Positions 1 to 7,835 of a stretch of 64,000 nt of DNA are shown here, in pieces (the first letter of the stretch is position 1; every line of letters starts with the position of its first letter). The notes under the pieces were generated by a model, which was not told the origin of the DNA, made no database searches, and saw only the letters and a program-made list of their open reading frames with translations. The translations under genes and the position numbers were made by a program. This DNA is from Desulfoferrobacter suflitae (GTDB taxonomy: Bacteria; Desulfobacterota; Syntrophobacteria; Syntrophobacterales; Syntrophobacteraceae), in NCBI RefSeq assembly GCF_022603395.1, contig NZ_JAIBKA010000006.1, forward strand, positions 248,001-312,000, in the 5' to 3' direction.

Positions 1-1090
1 CCCACGGTGGGTTCTTTTCCTTGGAGAAGGTGATGGTGCCCCTGGTTCCGAGCCAGCTGAGCTTATTTTCCATGGCATCGATGAGCTCCTTGGAAGCGGT
101 GCTGCCGGACAGCTTGATGGCTTCGGCAATAACCATAACGGTATCATAGCCTTCCATCGCAACGGCATCGGGTTCGCGCTGAAACTTGTCTTTAAAGAGT
201 TGAGTAAATTTCTCGGAGGTCTCGGTCTTGGGAATTCCGGGAAGACCCGCCGGATTGCTGAGAACATAAACGCCCGCTTCACCCACCGTGTCCCAAAAGC
301 CCGGATACAGCGTGTCCATGCCCGCTCCGAGTAGGGCACAATTCTTGGTCGGCGCCAAACCCAGCTCATACGCCTGCTTGATCATCAGGAGCTCACCGGC
401 TCCGGTGAAACCGTCCACCAGAAAGTCCACCGGCGGGGAAGCACTCTTCAGCTGCAGCAGTTGAGGAGTAAAATCGGTGGTCGTTCGTTCGGCCGAAAAC
501 GAGGTGACTTTGACGCCCGCCGCCATCAAGTTATCTTTAAATACTTTGATGACCCCCATGCCCCAATCGGAATTCTCTCCAATCACGGCCACATGCTTGA
601 ACCCGGAGTCCTTAATCCATTTGGCGGCCTTCGAATAAATCAACGAGTTGCAAACAGTCAAGCGGAAAACCTCCGGATAACCTTTGGCTGTTATTTCATC
701 CGCCCAGGCCTCGGAAATCACCAGGGGAATGTTGTAGCGATGGGCCACTTCCATTTCCGCCATCGTCACCGAGCTGTGTGCTTCTCCACCAACGGCGACC
801 ACCTTGTCATGGGTCACCATTCGCTCCATCACAGCTGTTCCTTTTTCCGGAACACCGCTGGTGTCTCCGATCACCAGCTCCACTTTTTTCCCAAGCAGAC
901 CGCCCGATTGGTTCAGTTCCTCAGCGGCAATTTTCGCCCCGTCCACCAGAGCCTGTCCGGTTTCAACCCCGCCCGGAGCTGAAAGAGGCGCAACGATGCC
1001 AATCTTGACCACATCCTCCGCATGTGCCCCGGGCATGACAACGAAAAGCATGAAAACCCCTAAGATCATCGCCAACGATTTGAATCCCAT
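1..1090 (-). CDS. Branched-chain amino-acid-type ABC transporter substrate-binding protein (3' end outside window)
   Basis: Periplasmic binding protein of the LivJ/Peripla_BP_6 type, which delivers a ligand to a membrane permease. I translated it from the complement. It begins MGFKSLAMILGVFMLFV, a signal peptide ending near AHA-ED, followed by the typical start of the mature domain, VKIGIVAPLSAPGG. Later segments such as AVGGEAHSSVTMA and GAGMDTLYPGFWDTVGE fit the two-lobed fold. The ATG at 1090 is preceded by AAAGGAGACAAGGT, a good ribosome site. About 363 residues are visible and the frame is open to base 2, so the last few residues and any liv permease genes lie outside. The ligand cannot be read from sequence; a neighbouring amino-acid dehydrogenase-like gene makes an amino acid plausible. 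Confidence 0.9.
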   Translation of the reverse strand, partial: MGFKSLAMILGVFMLFVVMPGAHAEDVVKIGIVAPLSAPGGVETGQALVDGAKIAAEELNQSGGLLGKKVELVIGDTSGVPEKGTAVMERMVTHDKVVAVGGEAHSSVTMAEMEVAHRYNIPLVISEAWADEITAKGYPEVFRLTVCNSLIYSKAAKWIKDSGFKHVAVIGENSDWGMGVIKVFKDNLMAAGVKVTSFSAERTTTDFTPQLLQLKSASPPVDFLVDGFTGAGELLMIKQAYELGLAPTKNCALLGAGMDTLYPGFWDTVGEAGVYVLSNPAGLPGIPKTETSEKFTQLFKDKFQREPDAVAMEGYDTVMVIAEAIKLSGSTASKELIDAMENKLSWLGTRGTITFSKEKNPPW

Positions 1091-1272
1091 ACCTTGTCTC
1101 CTTTCCATGGTTGAAGGTTGAAAACCCTACCGACCTCACTGATATATCTGAACTCCCTCGCAGTAGAGGGAAAGGACTGTGGCTGTCTGCCGCTGATGTC
1201 GCCGGTCATGTCGGTCGCGGCGAGCGTGGAGCGAGCGTCAAGGTACCGTTGGCTGGTCCTGGTGCGGCGCTG

Positions 1273-2274
1273 TCAGGCCCAAAAGGAGATGAGACCTGCG
1301 TCGATCATTGTCCTCAAGCCGGGTGCGGCATTAATCACAGTAGGAATCGCATTGACAATGATCGCGGTGGTTGCGATGTCTCCATTGACGCCGTCCTTAA
1401 CGGTCACATCCAGGTCGGGTCTCCCTTTGATCACGATTCGATCACGCGGCGCTGGCTCTCCGATTGAGGCCTCAAAATGAAGTGTGATGACCTCCTCACC
1501 TTTCACAAAACCGCGGCCAATTTGTCTAACACCGGCCGCCATCCCAGGCTCGATGCTGAGATCACCGATTTCCAACGGCTTGGAAGCGATTACCGGCGAA
1601 ATGATGTCTTCCGCCCTCTCGAGACTCCAACCCATACCGGCAGCAAGTAGATGGAGCGATTCCACCAGACCGACATGACGCAGCACTCCCTCTTCCAGCC
1701 TTTGGTTGAAATGTTCCAAAGGCAAACCGGCACCTATCTTTTTCTGGAAGGGAATCCGCCTTTGCCTGGCATCCTGAATCCTTTCGACGTGTATTCGTCT
1801 GACCTCCTGGCAAATGCCGGTCATGGCAAGCGGAAAAAAATCCATGAGAAAACCGGGATTTACGCCAGTACTCAAGACCGATACCCGGTGATCCACGGCG
1901 GCCAGGTCAATTTTTTTTGCGATCTCGGGCTGCGTTTTCCAGGGATACACCAACTCTTCACAGCTTGAAATGAGGTTTTTGCCGCTGGCGACGATTTCCA
2001 TGATCTGAGGTTCGATGTTTTTCATCGTCGAAGTGGTCGTTAATACCACAACGTCGGCTTCTATATCGCTGAGGAGGCCTGCCGAGTCATCAGTCACTTT
2101 GACGCCGAGCGAAGTATTCAAGCCCGCCAGTTCACCGAGATCAACGCCAGTCTTTTGCGGATCACTGTCGATCGCCCCAACGATCTGAACATTGGTCTTT
2201 TCGTTGAGTTGCGCGGTAATTCTTTGCCCAATCGGTCCGATGCCATACTGAATAACTCGAATTTCACGCTTCAT
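1273..2274 (-). CDS. Dihydrodipicolinate-reductase-like / 2,4-diaminopentanoate dehydrogenase family protein
   Basis: NAD(P)-dependent oxidoreductase of about 333 residues. The N-terminal Rossmann fold shows IQYGIGPIGQRI (GxGxxG) and an acidic end of strand 2 in GAIDSD. The C-terminal part resembles 2,4-diaminopentanoate dehydrogenase and DapB-N-like enzymes, with STGVNPGFLMD as a typical middle motif. I chose the ATG at 2274 (MKREIRVIQYG), which fits the family N-terminus; ATG 2286 and GTG 2304 are also open. It is divergent from the GntR regulator and may be controlled by it. The upstream substrate-binding protein gene on the same strand could supply the amino-acid substrate. The exact substrate is not determined. 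Confidence 0.75.
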   Translation of the reverse strand: MKREIRVIQYGIGPIGQRITAQLNEKTNVQIVGAIDSDPQKTGVDLGELAGLNTSLGVKVTDDSAGLLSDIEADVVVLTTTSTMKNIEPQIMEIVASGKNLISSCEELVYPWKTQPEIAKKIDLAAVDHRVSVLSTGVNPGFLMDFFPLAMTGICQEVRRIHVERIQDARQRRIPFQKKIGAGLPLEHFNQRLEEGVLRHVGLVESLHLLAAGMGWSLERAEDIISPVIASKPLEIGDLSIEPGMAAGVRQIGRGFVKGEEVITLHFEASIGEPAPRDRIVIKGRPDLDVTVKDGVNGDIATTAIIVNAIPTVINAAPGLRTMIDAGLISFWA

Positions 2275-2356
2275 GGGGTAATCCATTCTTCGGTTTAAAT
2301 TCACCCTGTTGGGACGGGTTGTGGGTTATGATTTTATGAGGAGCAGAAAATTTGTA

Positions 2357-2380
2357 TGACAAGCTGACAAGTTGACAACT
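2357..2380. promoter_or_regulatory. Three tandem TGACAAGY repeats in a divergent intergenic region (candidate operator)
   Basis: TGACAAGC, TGACAAGT and TGACAACT follow each other with an exact 8-bp period at 2357-2380. Overlapping them are two small palindromes, TTGT-ATG-ACAA (2352-2362) and AGTTG-A-CAACT (2370-2380). The cluster lies between the divergent dehydrogenase (start 2274) and FadR/GntR regulator (start 2455) genes, where an autoregulated operator would be expected. That the regulator binds here is inference. Confidence 0.45.
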
Positions 2381-2454
2381 AGCACGCCGCTGGGTTATTT
2401 ATCAATTATAAAAAAGGCATTAAATCAGTTTACCCGAAGGGAAAGAAACGGCCC

Positions 2455-3171
2455 ATGAAATTTTCAAAAGAGCCAAATTTAAAGCGCGCCCCAAGGCTCT
2501 CAGAGCAGGTTGCCGGTTTTCTGGCGGCTGAAATAGAAAAAGGAACGATCCGCCGGGGCGATCCCCTACCCTCGGAAGCCCAATTGTCGTACCGGTTTAA
2601 TGTGAGCAGAGCCGTTGTGAGAGAAGCGTTGGCCCGGTTACAGCAGCAGGGAATCCTTGAATCTAAGCAGGGGAGCCGTTCGCGAGTCGCGGACAACTCC
2701 TTTCAGGTGTTCAGATTTCCTTTCCAGGGATTGGATAAAGCCACCCAGATGGCTGCCTTATACGAATTGAAAGTGCTCATGGAAGGCGATGCAGCAGCTC
2801 TCGCCGCGATGCGTTGCAGCACAGACGACATCAATAACTTGCAGGCGTGCCTGACGACTCTCACTATGGCCATGCAAGACGGGCTGGATGGCGGCAACGC
2901 CAATTTTGATTTTCATCAAGCCATCCTCAATGCCTCCGGCAACCCGCTTCTCACCAGTCTGATGGAATATGTGAATGAAAGGCTTTGGGACCTGTTGACG
3001 GAAGACGAAAACCAGCCGGCCAATCTTGCTCTCACCCAACAGTCATACCAAGAACATGTGCGCCTGTTTGAAGCGATCGCCGCAAGGGACGCCGAACAAG
3101 CCCGGCAAGCCCTGTACGCGCATCTCAAAAATGCCGCCAAAAGGCGCGGCATCAATATCTTTAATCCCTAA
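2455..3171 (+). CDS. GntR-family transcriptional regulator, FadR/FCD subfamily
   Basis: DNA-binding regulator of 238 residues. Residues about 12-75 form the winged helix-turn-helix, with the GntR signature seen in LPSEAQLSYRFNVSRAVVRE. Residues about 95-225 form an all-helical FCD ligand domain, including ALYELKVLMEGDAAALAA and the histidine-containing FDFHQAILNASGN. FCD domains usually bind small carboxylates or amino-acid catabolites. It is transcribed away from the dehydrogenase at 1273-2274, and the pair probably forms a local catabolic switch. The ATG at 2455 begins MKFSKEPNLKRAPRLSEQV; the ribosome site AAGGGAAAG is somewhat distant. Confidence 0.88.
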   Translation: MKFSKEPNLKRAPRLSEQVAGFLAAEIEKGTIRRGDPLPSEAQLSYRFNVSRAVVREALARLQQQGILESKQGSRSRVADNSFQVFRFPFQGLDKATQMAALYELKVLMEGDAAALAAMRCSTDDINNLQACLTTLTMAMQDGLDGGNANFDFHQAILNASGNPLLTSLMEYVNERLWDLLTEDENQPANLALTQQSYQEHVRLFEAIAARDAEQARQALYAHLKNAAKRRGINIFNP

Positions 3172-3735
3172 AACGGCACAAAAATAAGCCCCGGGACAGT
3201 GCTTTTGCCACAAAAACAAGAGCTCTCCGACGTCATGCTTTGTGTGTCTTCATTTGAATTCACACAGCATATAATTTGGACTGTTGTGTAAAGGAGGTGC
3301 CTCATGGCAACTCTACTCGTCACGGATGAAAACCTGCATTCGGAGTGTAGGGCGCGTTGAACCACCCGAAGTCGGCCGCGATCAAAACTGTAAGAGGGTG
3401 TCTGCTGCGTGTGTTGTCCAGCATACGGTTTGCCTCTCGAGGGTCGCGGACGCTCAACACTATCATGGCGCGGGCAGCCATTTTTCGGGACCTCAACGGG
3501 ATACTCCAGATCCATGACGTGGGTTTGTGTCTGACGACGGAAATCATACATCTCACATTTCGCTCTTCATTGATTGTGTTTTGAATAGTTCTAAAAACTA
3601 GTGAAAATTTATGTAATATTGAGATATGTAACTTATTAGATCTTATTTTGCCTATATATCTCCATAAAAAAGCTGAATACCAGGCCGGACAATGCTCTGA
3701 TCTTATTCTGAGCTATCCTTCCACAGGAGGGATAA
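3172..3735. other. AT-rich intergenic stretch without a convincing protein gene
   Basis: About 560 bp lie between the FadR-type gene and the transposase remnant. Candidate ORFs of 75-127 codons on both strands overlap each other and show no domain, so I do not call them. The part after 3580 is very AT-rich. The only ordered signal is a TATAAT followed by a perfect Shine-Dalgarno and an 18-codon ORF near 3304, listed separately. The stretch may be decayed mobile DNA. Confidence 0.5.
3304..3360 (+). CDS. Possible 18-codon leader or truncated ORF with strong expression signals
   Basis: TATAAT at 3270-3275 is followed by AAGGAGG at 3291-3297, six bases of spacer and an ATG at 3304. The ORF reads MATLLVTDENLHSECRAR and stops at 3358-3360. 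No homologue is recognised. It could be a leader peptide, a real microprotein, or the intact 5' end of a gene whose remainder decayed into the following AT-rich DNA. The Shine-Dalgarno match is among the best in the window, which is why it is recorded despite its size. Confidence 0.3.
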   Translation: MATLLVTDENLHSECRAR

Positions 3736-4287
3736 ATGACAGAGTCCGGTGTTCAGTCAGTGCAAACTCAGGGTGTTGGTTTTGCTCCCATATTGCGCGC
3801 TTACTTTGACTACGGATTAGGCAACCTCGAGTTGCTCCCGACGCAAAATTGCACCAAAGAGTTCGAGATCAAAAGCCGACTTTGCCATAACGACACCACC
3901 TCAGCTTCCGTCTACGGCGAGTGCAACAATAACAAGACAGGCGAGAGCATCAAGCTCGGCTTCGAGCAAGCTCTCTATCGAGCCGGCTGTTATCCTTTGG
4001 TCACCAATCAACCCGCTGAACAACTCAGCCTTGAACAAGCCATGATGGCTCACAAGAGTCAGTTCAAATGCGAACACCTCAACCGCAGAGCCAAAAGCGG
4101 CTATCGGCTTGAGCCCATTTACCTGCATACCCCTGAGCGCATCGAGGCCTTTTTGTTTCTATTCAAAATCGCTCTCCAGATGGTCGTGCTTATCGAGCGC
4201 GCTGGCCGTAACAATATCCCGGAAAGGGACCGCGGCCTGGATAATTTCATGCCCAACCGCCGGGATGTTCGCAACCCCCGCACCTAG
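3736..4287 (+). pseudogene. Internally deleted IS1634-like transposase remnant
   Basis: A 183-residue ORF that joins pieces of an IS1634/IS4-superfamily transposase normally near 500-600 residues. The N-terminus, VQSVQTQGVGFAPILRAYFD, matches the start of these proteins. CHNDTTSASVYGE corresponds to the segment around the first catalytic aspartate (D-x-T-S-x-x-x-G). The C-terminal part, AMMAHKSQFKCEHLNRR and LEPIYLHTPERIEAFLFL, matches the conserved end. Most of the DDE core between them is missing, so it cannot be active. It keeps an ATG with the ribosome site AGGAGGGATAA. No terminal inverted repeats were identified with certainty. Confidence 0.7.
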
Positions 4288-4450
4288 GGACATGCGAGTG
4301 AATTGTGAAGTACCTTCAATATATTATTGACATATTATATTACAATCACACTGTTATTTATTCTCGGACAGGCTCCTAGAGAAAACAGCCTCTTTTCCTC
4401 CTCCTTAAACTGAAGTAGTCGGCAGGAGTCTTAGAACTTGCAGGGAAGTA

Positions 4451-6067
4451 TCATCGTGCGGCGCGCGAGCGGTTTCGCTCGATCATCGCCTCGAGGCCGA
4501 ACTTTTTCACCCGATAGCCCATCTGCCGCAGCGTCAGCCCCAATTCGCGGGCGGTCCGGGACTGGATGAAGTCGTTGCGCTGGAGGGCGGCCACCACTTC
4601 CTTTTTTTCCATCTCCTCCAGTCGCGACAGGGAATGATCGCCGCTGTCGCGGCCGTTGCCCGGCTGGCGCTGAAGCGAAATGGGGAAGTCCCTCAGGTCG
4701 ATTTCGTCACCTTCCGCCATGATGGCAAGGCGTTCGATGAGGTTCTCCATTTCCCGCACATTGCCGGGCCACTCGTAATCGACCAGCACCTGCAGCGCCT
4801 GGGGCGTCAACCGGAAGCTTTTGCCGTATTCCTTGGAGGCCCTTTCCAGAAAATGATTGAGCAGATCGGGGATATCCTCCTTGCGCTCGCACAGCGGCGG
4901 CACCTGAATGGGAAAGACATTGAGTCGATAGAACAAGTCCTCACGGAAAAGCCCCTTGTCTACGGCATCGGAGAGGTCCTTGTTGGTGGCGGTGATGATG
5001 CGCACATCCACCTTGATGGTCCTGGTGCTGCCGAGCCTCTCGAACTCTCTCTCCTGCAAGAACCGCAGCAGCTTGGCCTGCAGCGGCGGGGACAGTTCAC
5101 CGATTTCATCGAGGAAAATGGTCCCGCCGTCAGCCTCCTCGAAGCGCCCCGCCTTGGCCTTGGCGGCACCGGTAAAGGCCCCTTTTTCATGCCCGAAAAG
5201 CTCCGACTCGAGGAGGTTTTCCGGCAGGGACGCGCAGTTGATTTTGACAAACGGATATTTGGAGCGGTTGCTCAGTTCATGGATGATTCGCGCCACCAGC
5301 GTCTTGCCGGTGCCCGATTCACCCAGAAGCAGGACCGAAGCCCTGCTGGGCGCGACTTTTTTGATTAGCTGCTGCACCTCGACCATGGCGGCGCTTTTGC
5401 CCACCATGAAGAACTGCCGGGTGTGCCGGGACAGTTGAGCTTTGAGGGAGATGTTTTCTTCCCGCAGCTTTTCCTCGCGCTCCTTCACCTGGCGGTTGAG
5501 GCTCACGAACTGGGCAATGAGGGTGGCCACGATGGAGAGAAAGCGGATGTCCTCCTCGAAGGAAATTTCGTCGCCAAACAGCCGATCCGCGCTGAGCACC
5601 CCGATGGGCTGGCCATGCAGCATGATCGGCACGCCCAAAAACGCGATGCGCCCCTTCTCGATGGTCCGTGAGCGGGTCTTGTTGAGAAACAGCGGTTCCT
5701 GGCTGATGTCCGGCACCACAAAGGGCTCCGCCGTGCGAAAGATGAGGCCCGTCACGCCTTCGTCCTGCCGGTAGATGCCGCGCTTTCGCTCGATGGGGCT
5801 GAGGCAATGCGACGCCCGGATGACCAGATGCCCGGTTTCGTCATCTTTCAGGGTGACCGTGGCGCGCTTCATGGACAGGGACTCGGATAAAATCGCCAGC
5901 ACCTTCTCCAGCGACTGGTCGAGCTGCAGCGCCTGCCCGATAACGCGGCTGATCTCAAACAATACTTTCAGCTCAAGTTCTGCAATTCTCTTTTCCATCC
6001 TCAATAACCCTGAGCAATATGCGTGCCGAATTTGCGCCGGCGGTTGTTCGGGCATGATTCCATCCAA
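4451..6067 (-). CDS. nifA: NifA, sigma-54-dependent activator of nif genes
   Basis: Enhancer-binding activator of 538 residues. An N-terminal GAF domain occupies roughly residues 35-180. The AAA+ domain follows, with Walker [10 protein letters not shown], sigma-54 contact loop GAFTGA and Walker [14 protein letters not shown]-terminal Fis-type helix-turn-helix lies near [19 protein letters not shown]. The linker before the HTH lacks the Cys pair found in oxygen-sensitive rhizobial NifA proteins. The usual PPLRER motif reads PPLCER here. Its place downstream of the nif operon and the sigma-54 box before nifH support the NifA assignment over other enhancer-binding proteins. The start is uncertain: ATGs at 6067, 6052 and a later one at [11 protein letters not shown] are all possible. 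Confidence 0.88.
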   Translation of the reverse strand: MDGIMPEQPPAQIRHAYCSGLLRMEKRIAELELKVLFEISRVIGQALQLDQSLEKVLAILSESLSMKRATVTLKDDETGHLVIRASHCLSPIERKRGIYRQDEGVTGLIFRTAEPFVVPDISQEPLFLNKTRSRTIEKGRIAFLGVPIMLHGQPIGVLSADRLFGDEISFEEDIRFLSIVATLIAQFVSLNRQVKEREEKLREENISLKAQLSRHTRQFFMVGKSAAMVEVQQLIKKVAPSRASVLLLGESGTGKTLVARIIHELSNRSKYPFVKINCASLPENLLESELFGHEKGAFTGAAKAKAGRFEEADGGTIFLDEIGELSPPLQAKLLRFLQEREFERLGSTRTIKVDVRIITATNKDLSDAVDKGLFREDLFYRLNVFPIQVPPLCERKEDIPDLLNHFLERASKEYGKSFRLTPQALQVLVDYEWPGNVREMENLIERLAIMAEGDEIDLRDFPISLQRQPGNGRDSGDHSLSRLEEMEKKEVVAALQRNDFIQSRTARELGLTLRQMGYRVKKFGLEAMIERNRSRAAR

Positions 6068-6169
6068 TCCGAGACTTGATGTCGAATCACGATCAACAAT
6101 GAAAACAGATGGTTGTGAAACGGTAATTTCTAAAAAAAGCGCAGGGGCACAGAATCATGCCCCGTGACC

Positions 6170-6246
6170 GTCATTCCCGCATGTTTTTGGCGGGAATCCA
6201 AGCCGGCGCCATTACTGGATTCCCGCCTGAAGCCTGCGGGAATGAC
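6170..6246. repeat. Nested palindromic element with GTCATTCCCGC ends
   Basis: GTCATTCCCGC (6170-6180) pairs with GCGGGAATGAC (6236-6246). Inside, GCGGGAATCCA (6190-6200) pairs with TGGATTCCCGC (6216-6226). The four arms can therefore form either one long hairpin or two short ones. The motif is of the REP/MITE type dispersed in many proteobacterial genomes. It may also end transcripts, but it has no T-run. Confidence 0.75.
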
Positions 6247-6335
6247 AGAATGAAGCCAGTGTGGGACCGCAAAGCCACCCACAACGAGTAAATCCGACTT
6301 GTGGCGACGCCTGAAGCTGCGGCAGCCAGGTTTGC

Positions 6336-6373
6336 GGTGGGTTACGGCGCAAAAAGACGCGCCTCCGCCCACC
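6336..6373. repeat. GGTGGGTTACGGCGC palindromic repeat
   Basis: GGTGGG (6336-6341) and GGCGC pair with GCGCC and CCCACC (6368-6373), followed by CTACGC. This is a short palindrome of the GTGGGTTACG...CCCACCCTACG type that recurs between genes in many bacteria. It lies about 90 bp from the larger nested palindrome. Confidence 0.55.
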
Positions 6374-6548
6374 CTACGCAACCCCGACAGGGGCGGAGGA
6401 TGGCACAAAAACGTTATTTCCCCGGCCCGGCAGCCACGCTTTGTTACAATTTGGTCGCTTTTGCAGACCCTGGAGCCGGCGTGGTTGGCTGAGCCATGCG
6501 GGGGTGGGTGCGCCGCGCGGCCGTGATCCGGCACATGAGCCCTGGACC

Positions 6549-7823
6549 TCACCCGCACCCACCGCCATCGCCCTGGCAGCCGGCCCCCTTGGCACAGCCG
6601 CCGCGTCGCCGCTGCTTGAGGGCTTCGGGGCTTCCGCCGTGATAGATGACCTCGAGGCCCGATTCGATAAAGCCGCTCATCTCGACCGGCAGGACTCCGG
6701 CGGCCTCAAGCGCCTGCCGCGGATTGTCGCCGATGCCGCTGACCAAAAGCGCCCGGCAGTCCGCCACCAGCTCGGCCAATTGCTGCCATCTGCGCATTCC
6801 GCTCCCGGGTTTGGGCGTTGCGCGCACCTCCACCAGTTGGTAGCCGTCGCCGTTTTCGCCCCAAATCTGCAGATGGGTCGCCTCACCCAGATGCTGATTG
6901 ACCAAAATCCCTTCCAGAGTGGCCACCGCAACGTAAGGCCGGTTCTTTGCGGCCGGCAGCAGTTTGGAGCACTTTCTCAGGCAGCCGCTGAATTCCGCCG
7001 ATCGGTCCTCCCCCAGCAGGCCGACGGCGTCCGCCCGGCAGCGGGTGCAGTGGCGCATCTGCGGAAGATGCCGTTCGGCGGTCGCGCGCACCCCGTCGAG
7101 CATTTCCCGATCGGGTTCGGGAATATGTTCGAAGACCGTGTCGGCGTTGGGGTACATGGGCATGCAATTGAGCAGATCCACGCCCACCTCCTTCATCTTT
7201 CGCGCCACCTCCTCGGCATGGTGATCGTTGATGCCGGGGATGACGATGAAGTTCACCTTGACCACGATCCCCCGCGCCTTCAAGCCGCAGATCGATTCCA
7301 GTTGCCGCTGCAGCAGCAGCTCGGCCGCCTTGACGCCGCGGTAGATGACCTTGCCGTCGCGCACCCAGGCAAAGATCTTCTCGCCGATGGCGGGATCGAC
7401 CGCATTGACGGTTATAGTGACATGGGAAACGCCGATTGCCGCCAGTTCGTCCAGGTGCGGCGGCAGCCCCAGCCCGTTGGTGGCAAGACAGATGAGCAAG
7501 TGAGGGAATTTCTCGCGCACCCGGCGCAGCGTCTCGAGCGTCTCGACCGGGTTGGCAAACGGGTCGCCGGGCCCGGCGATGCCCACCACGCTGATTCGCG
7601 GCTCTTTTTCCAGCACCTCCTCGAGGTAGGCGACGGCCTGCGCCGGCGAAAGGACGCCGCCGGCCACCCCCGGGCGGCTTTCATTGACGCAGTCGTATTT
7701 ACGGTTGCAGTAGTTGCACTTGATGTTGCACCTGGGCGCCACCGGCAGATGAATTCGTCCGCATTCTCCCTTCACTTCAGCATTGAAGCACGGATGTCGA
7801 GTGAGGTCCAACCTGGCAGTCAT
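6549..7823 (-). CDS. nifB: NifB, radical-SAM FeMo-cofactor precursor synthase with C-terminal NifX-like domain
   Basis: Makes the [8Fe-9S-C] NifB-co precursor of the nitrogenase cofactor. The 424-residue protein has the radical-SAM motif CNIKCNYC at residues 30-37 and preserves conserved NifB segments such as GIAGPGDPFANP and GVDLLNCMPMYPNADT. The cysteines in QMRHCTRCRADAVG are typical of bacterial NifB cluster ligands. From about residue 300 a NifX/NafY-type cofactor-binding domain follows (VAVATLEGILVNQHLGEA). The extreme C-terminus is Gly/Cys-rich (GGCAKGAGCQGDGGGCG), which may carry metal. It begins 12 bp after nifN and is the last gene of the operon. Confidence 0.96.
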   Translation of the reverse strand: MTARLDLTRHPCFNAEVKGECGRIHLPVAPRCNIKCNYCNRKYDCVNESRPGVAGGVLSPAQAVAYLEEVLEKEPRISVVGIAGPGDPFANPVETLETLRRVREKFPHLLICLATNGLGLPPHLDELAAIGVSHVTITVNAVDPAIGEKIFAWVRDGKVIYRGVKAAELLLQRQLESICGLKARGIVVKVNFIVIPGINDHHAEEVARKMKEVGVDLLNCMPMYPNADTVFEHIPEPDREMLDGVRATAERHLPQMRHCTRCRADAVGLLGEDRSAEFSGCLRKCSKLLPAAKNRPYVAVATLEGILVNQHLGEATHLQIWGENGDGYQLVEVRATPKPGSGMRRWQQLAELVADCRALLVSGIGDNPRQALEAAGVLPVEMSGFIESGLEVIYHGGSPEALKQRRRGGCAKGAGCQGDGGGCG

Positions 7824-7835
7824 GGTCCAATCCTT

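Larger units (their letters stand above)
6068..6548. other. Intergenic region between nifA and nifB with two palindromic repeat elements
   Basis: No credible gene is seen in 481 bp. The region holds the 5' side of nifA and the end of the nif operon. It also carries two palindromic elements, at 6170-6246 and 6336-6373, listed separately. No clear sigma-54 box for nifA was recognised. Confidence 0.6.

Noticed and set aside
3284-3584. Overlapping 75-78 codon ORFs on both strands
   Set aside because: They overlap each other in several frames, have no domain, and look like chance frames in decayed DNA. Only the 18-codon ORF has expression signals.
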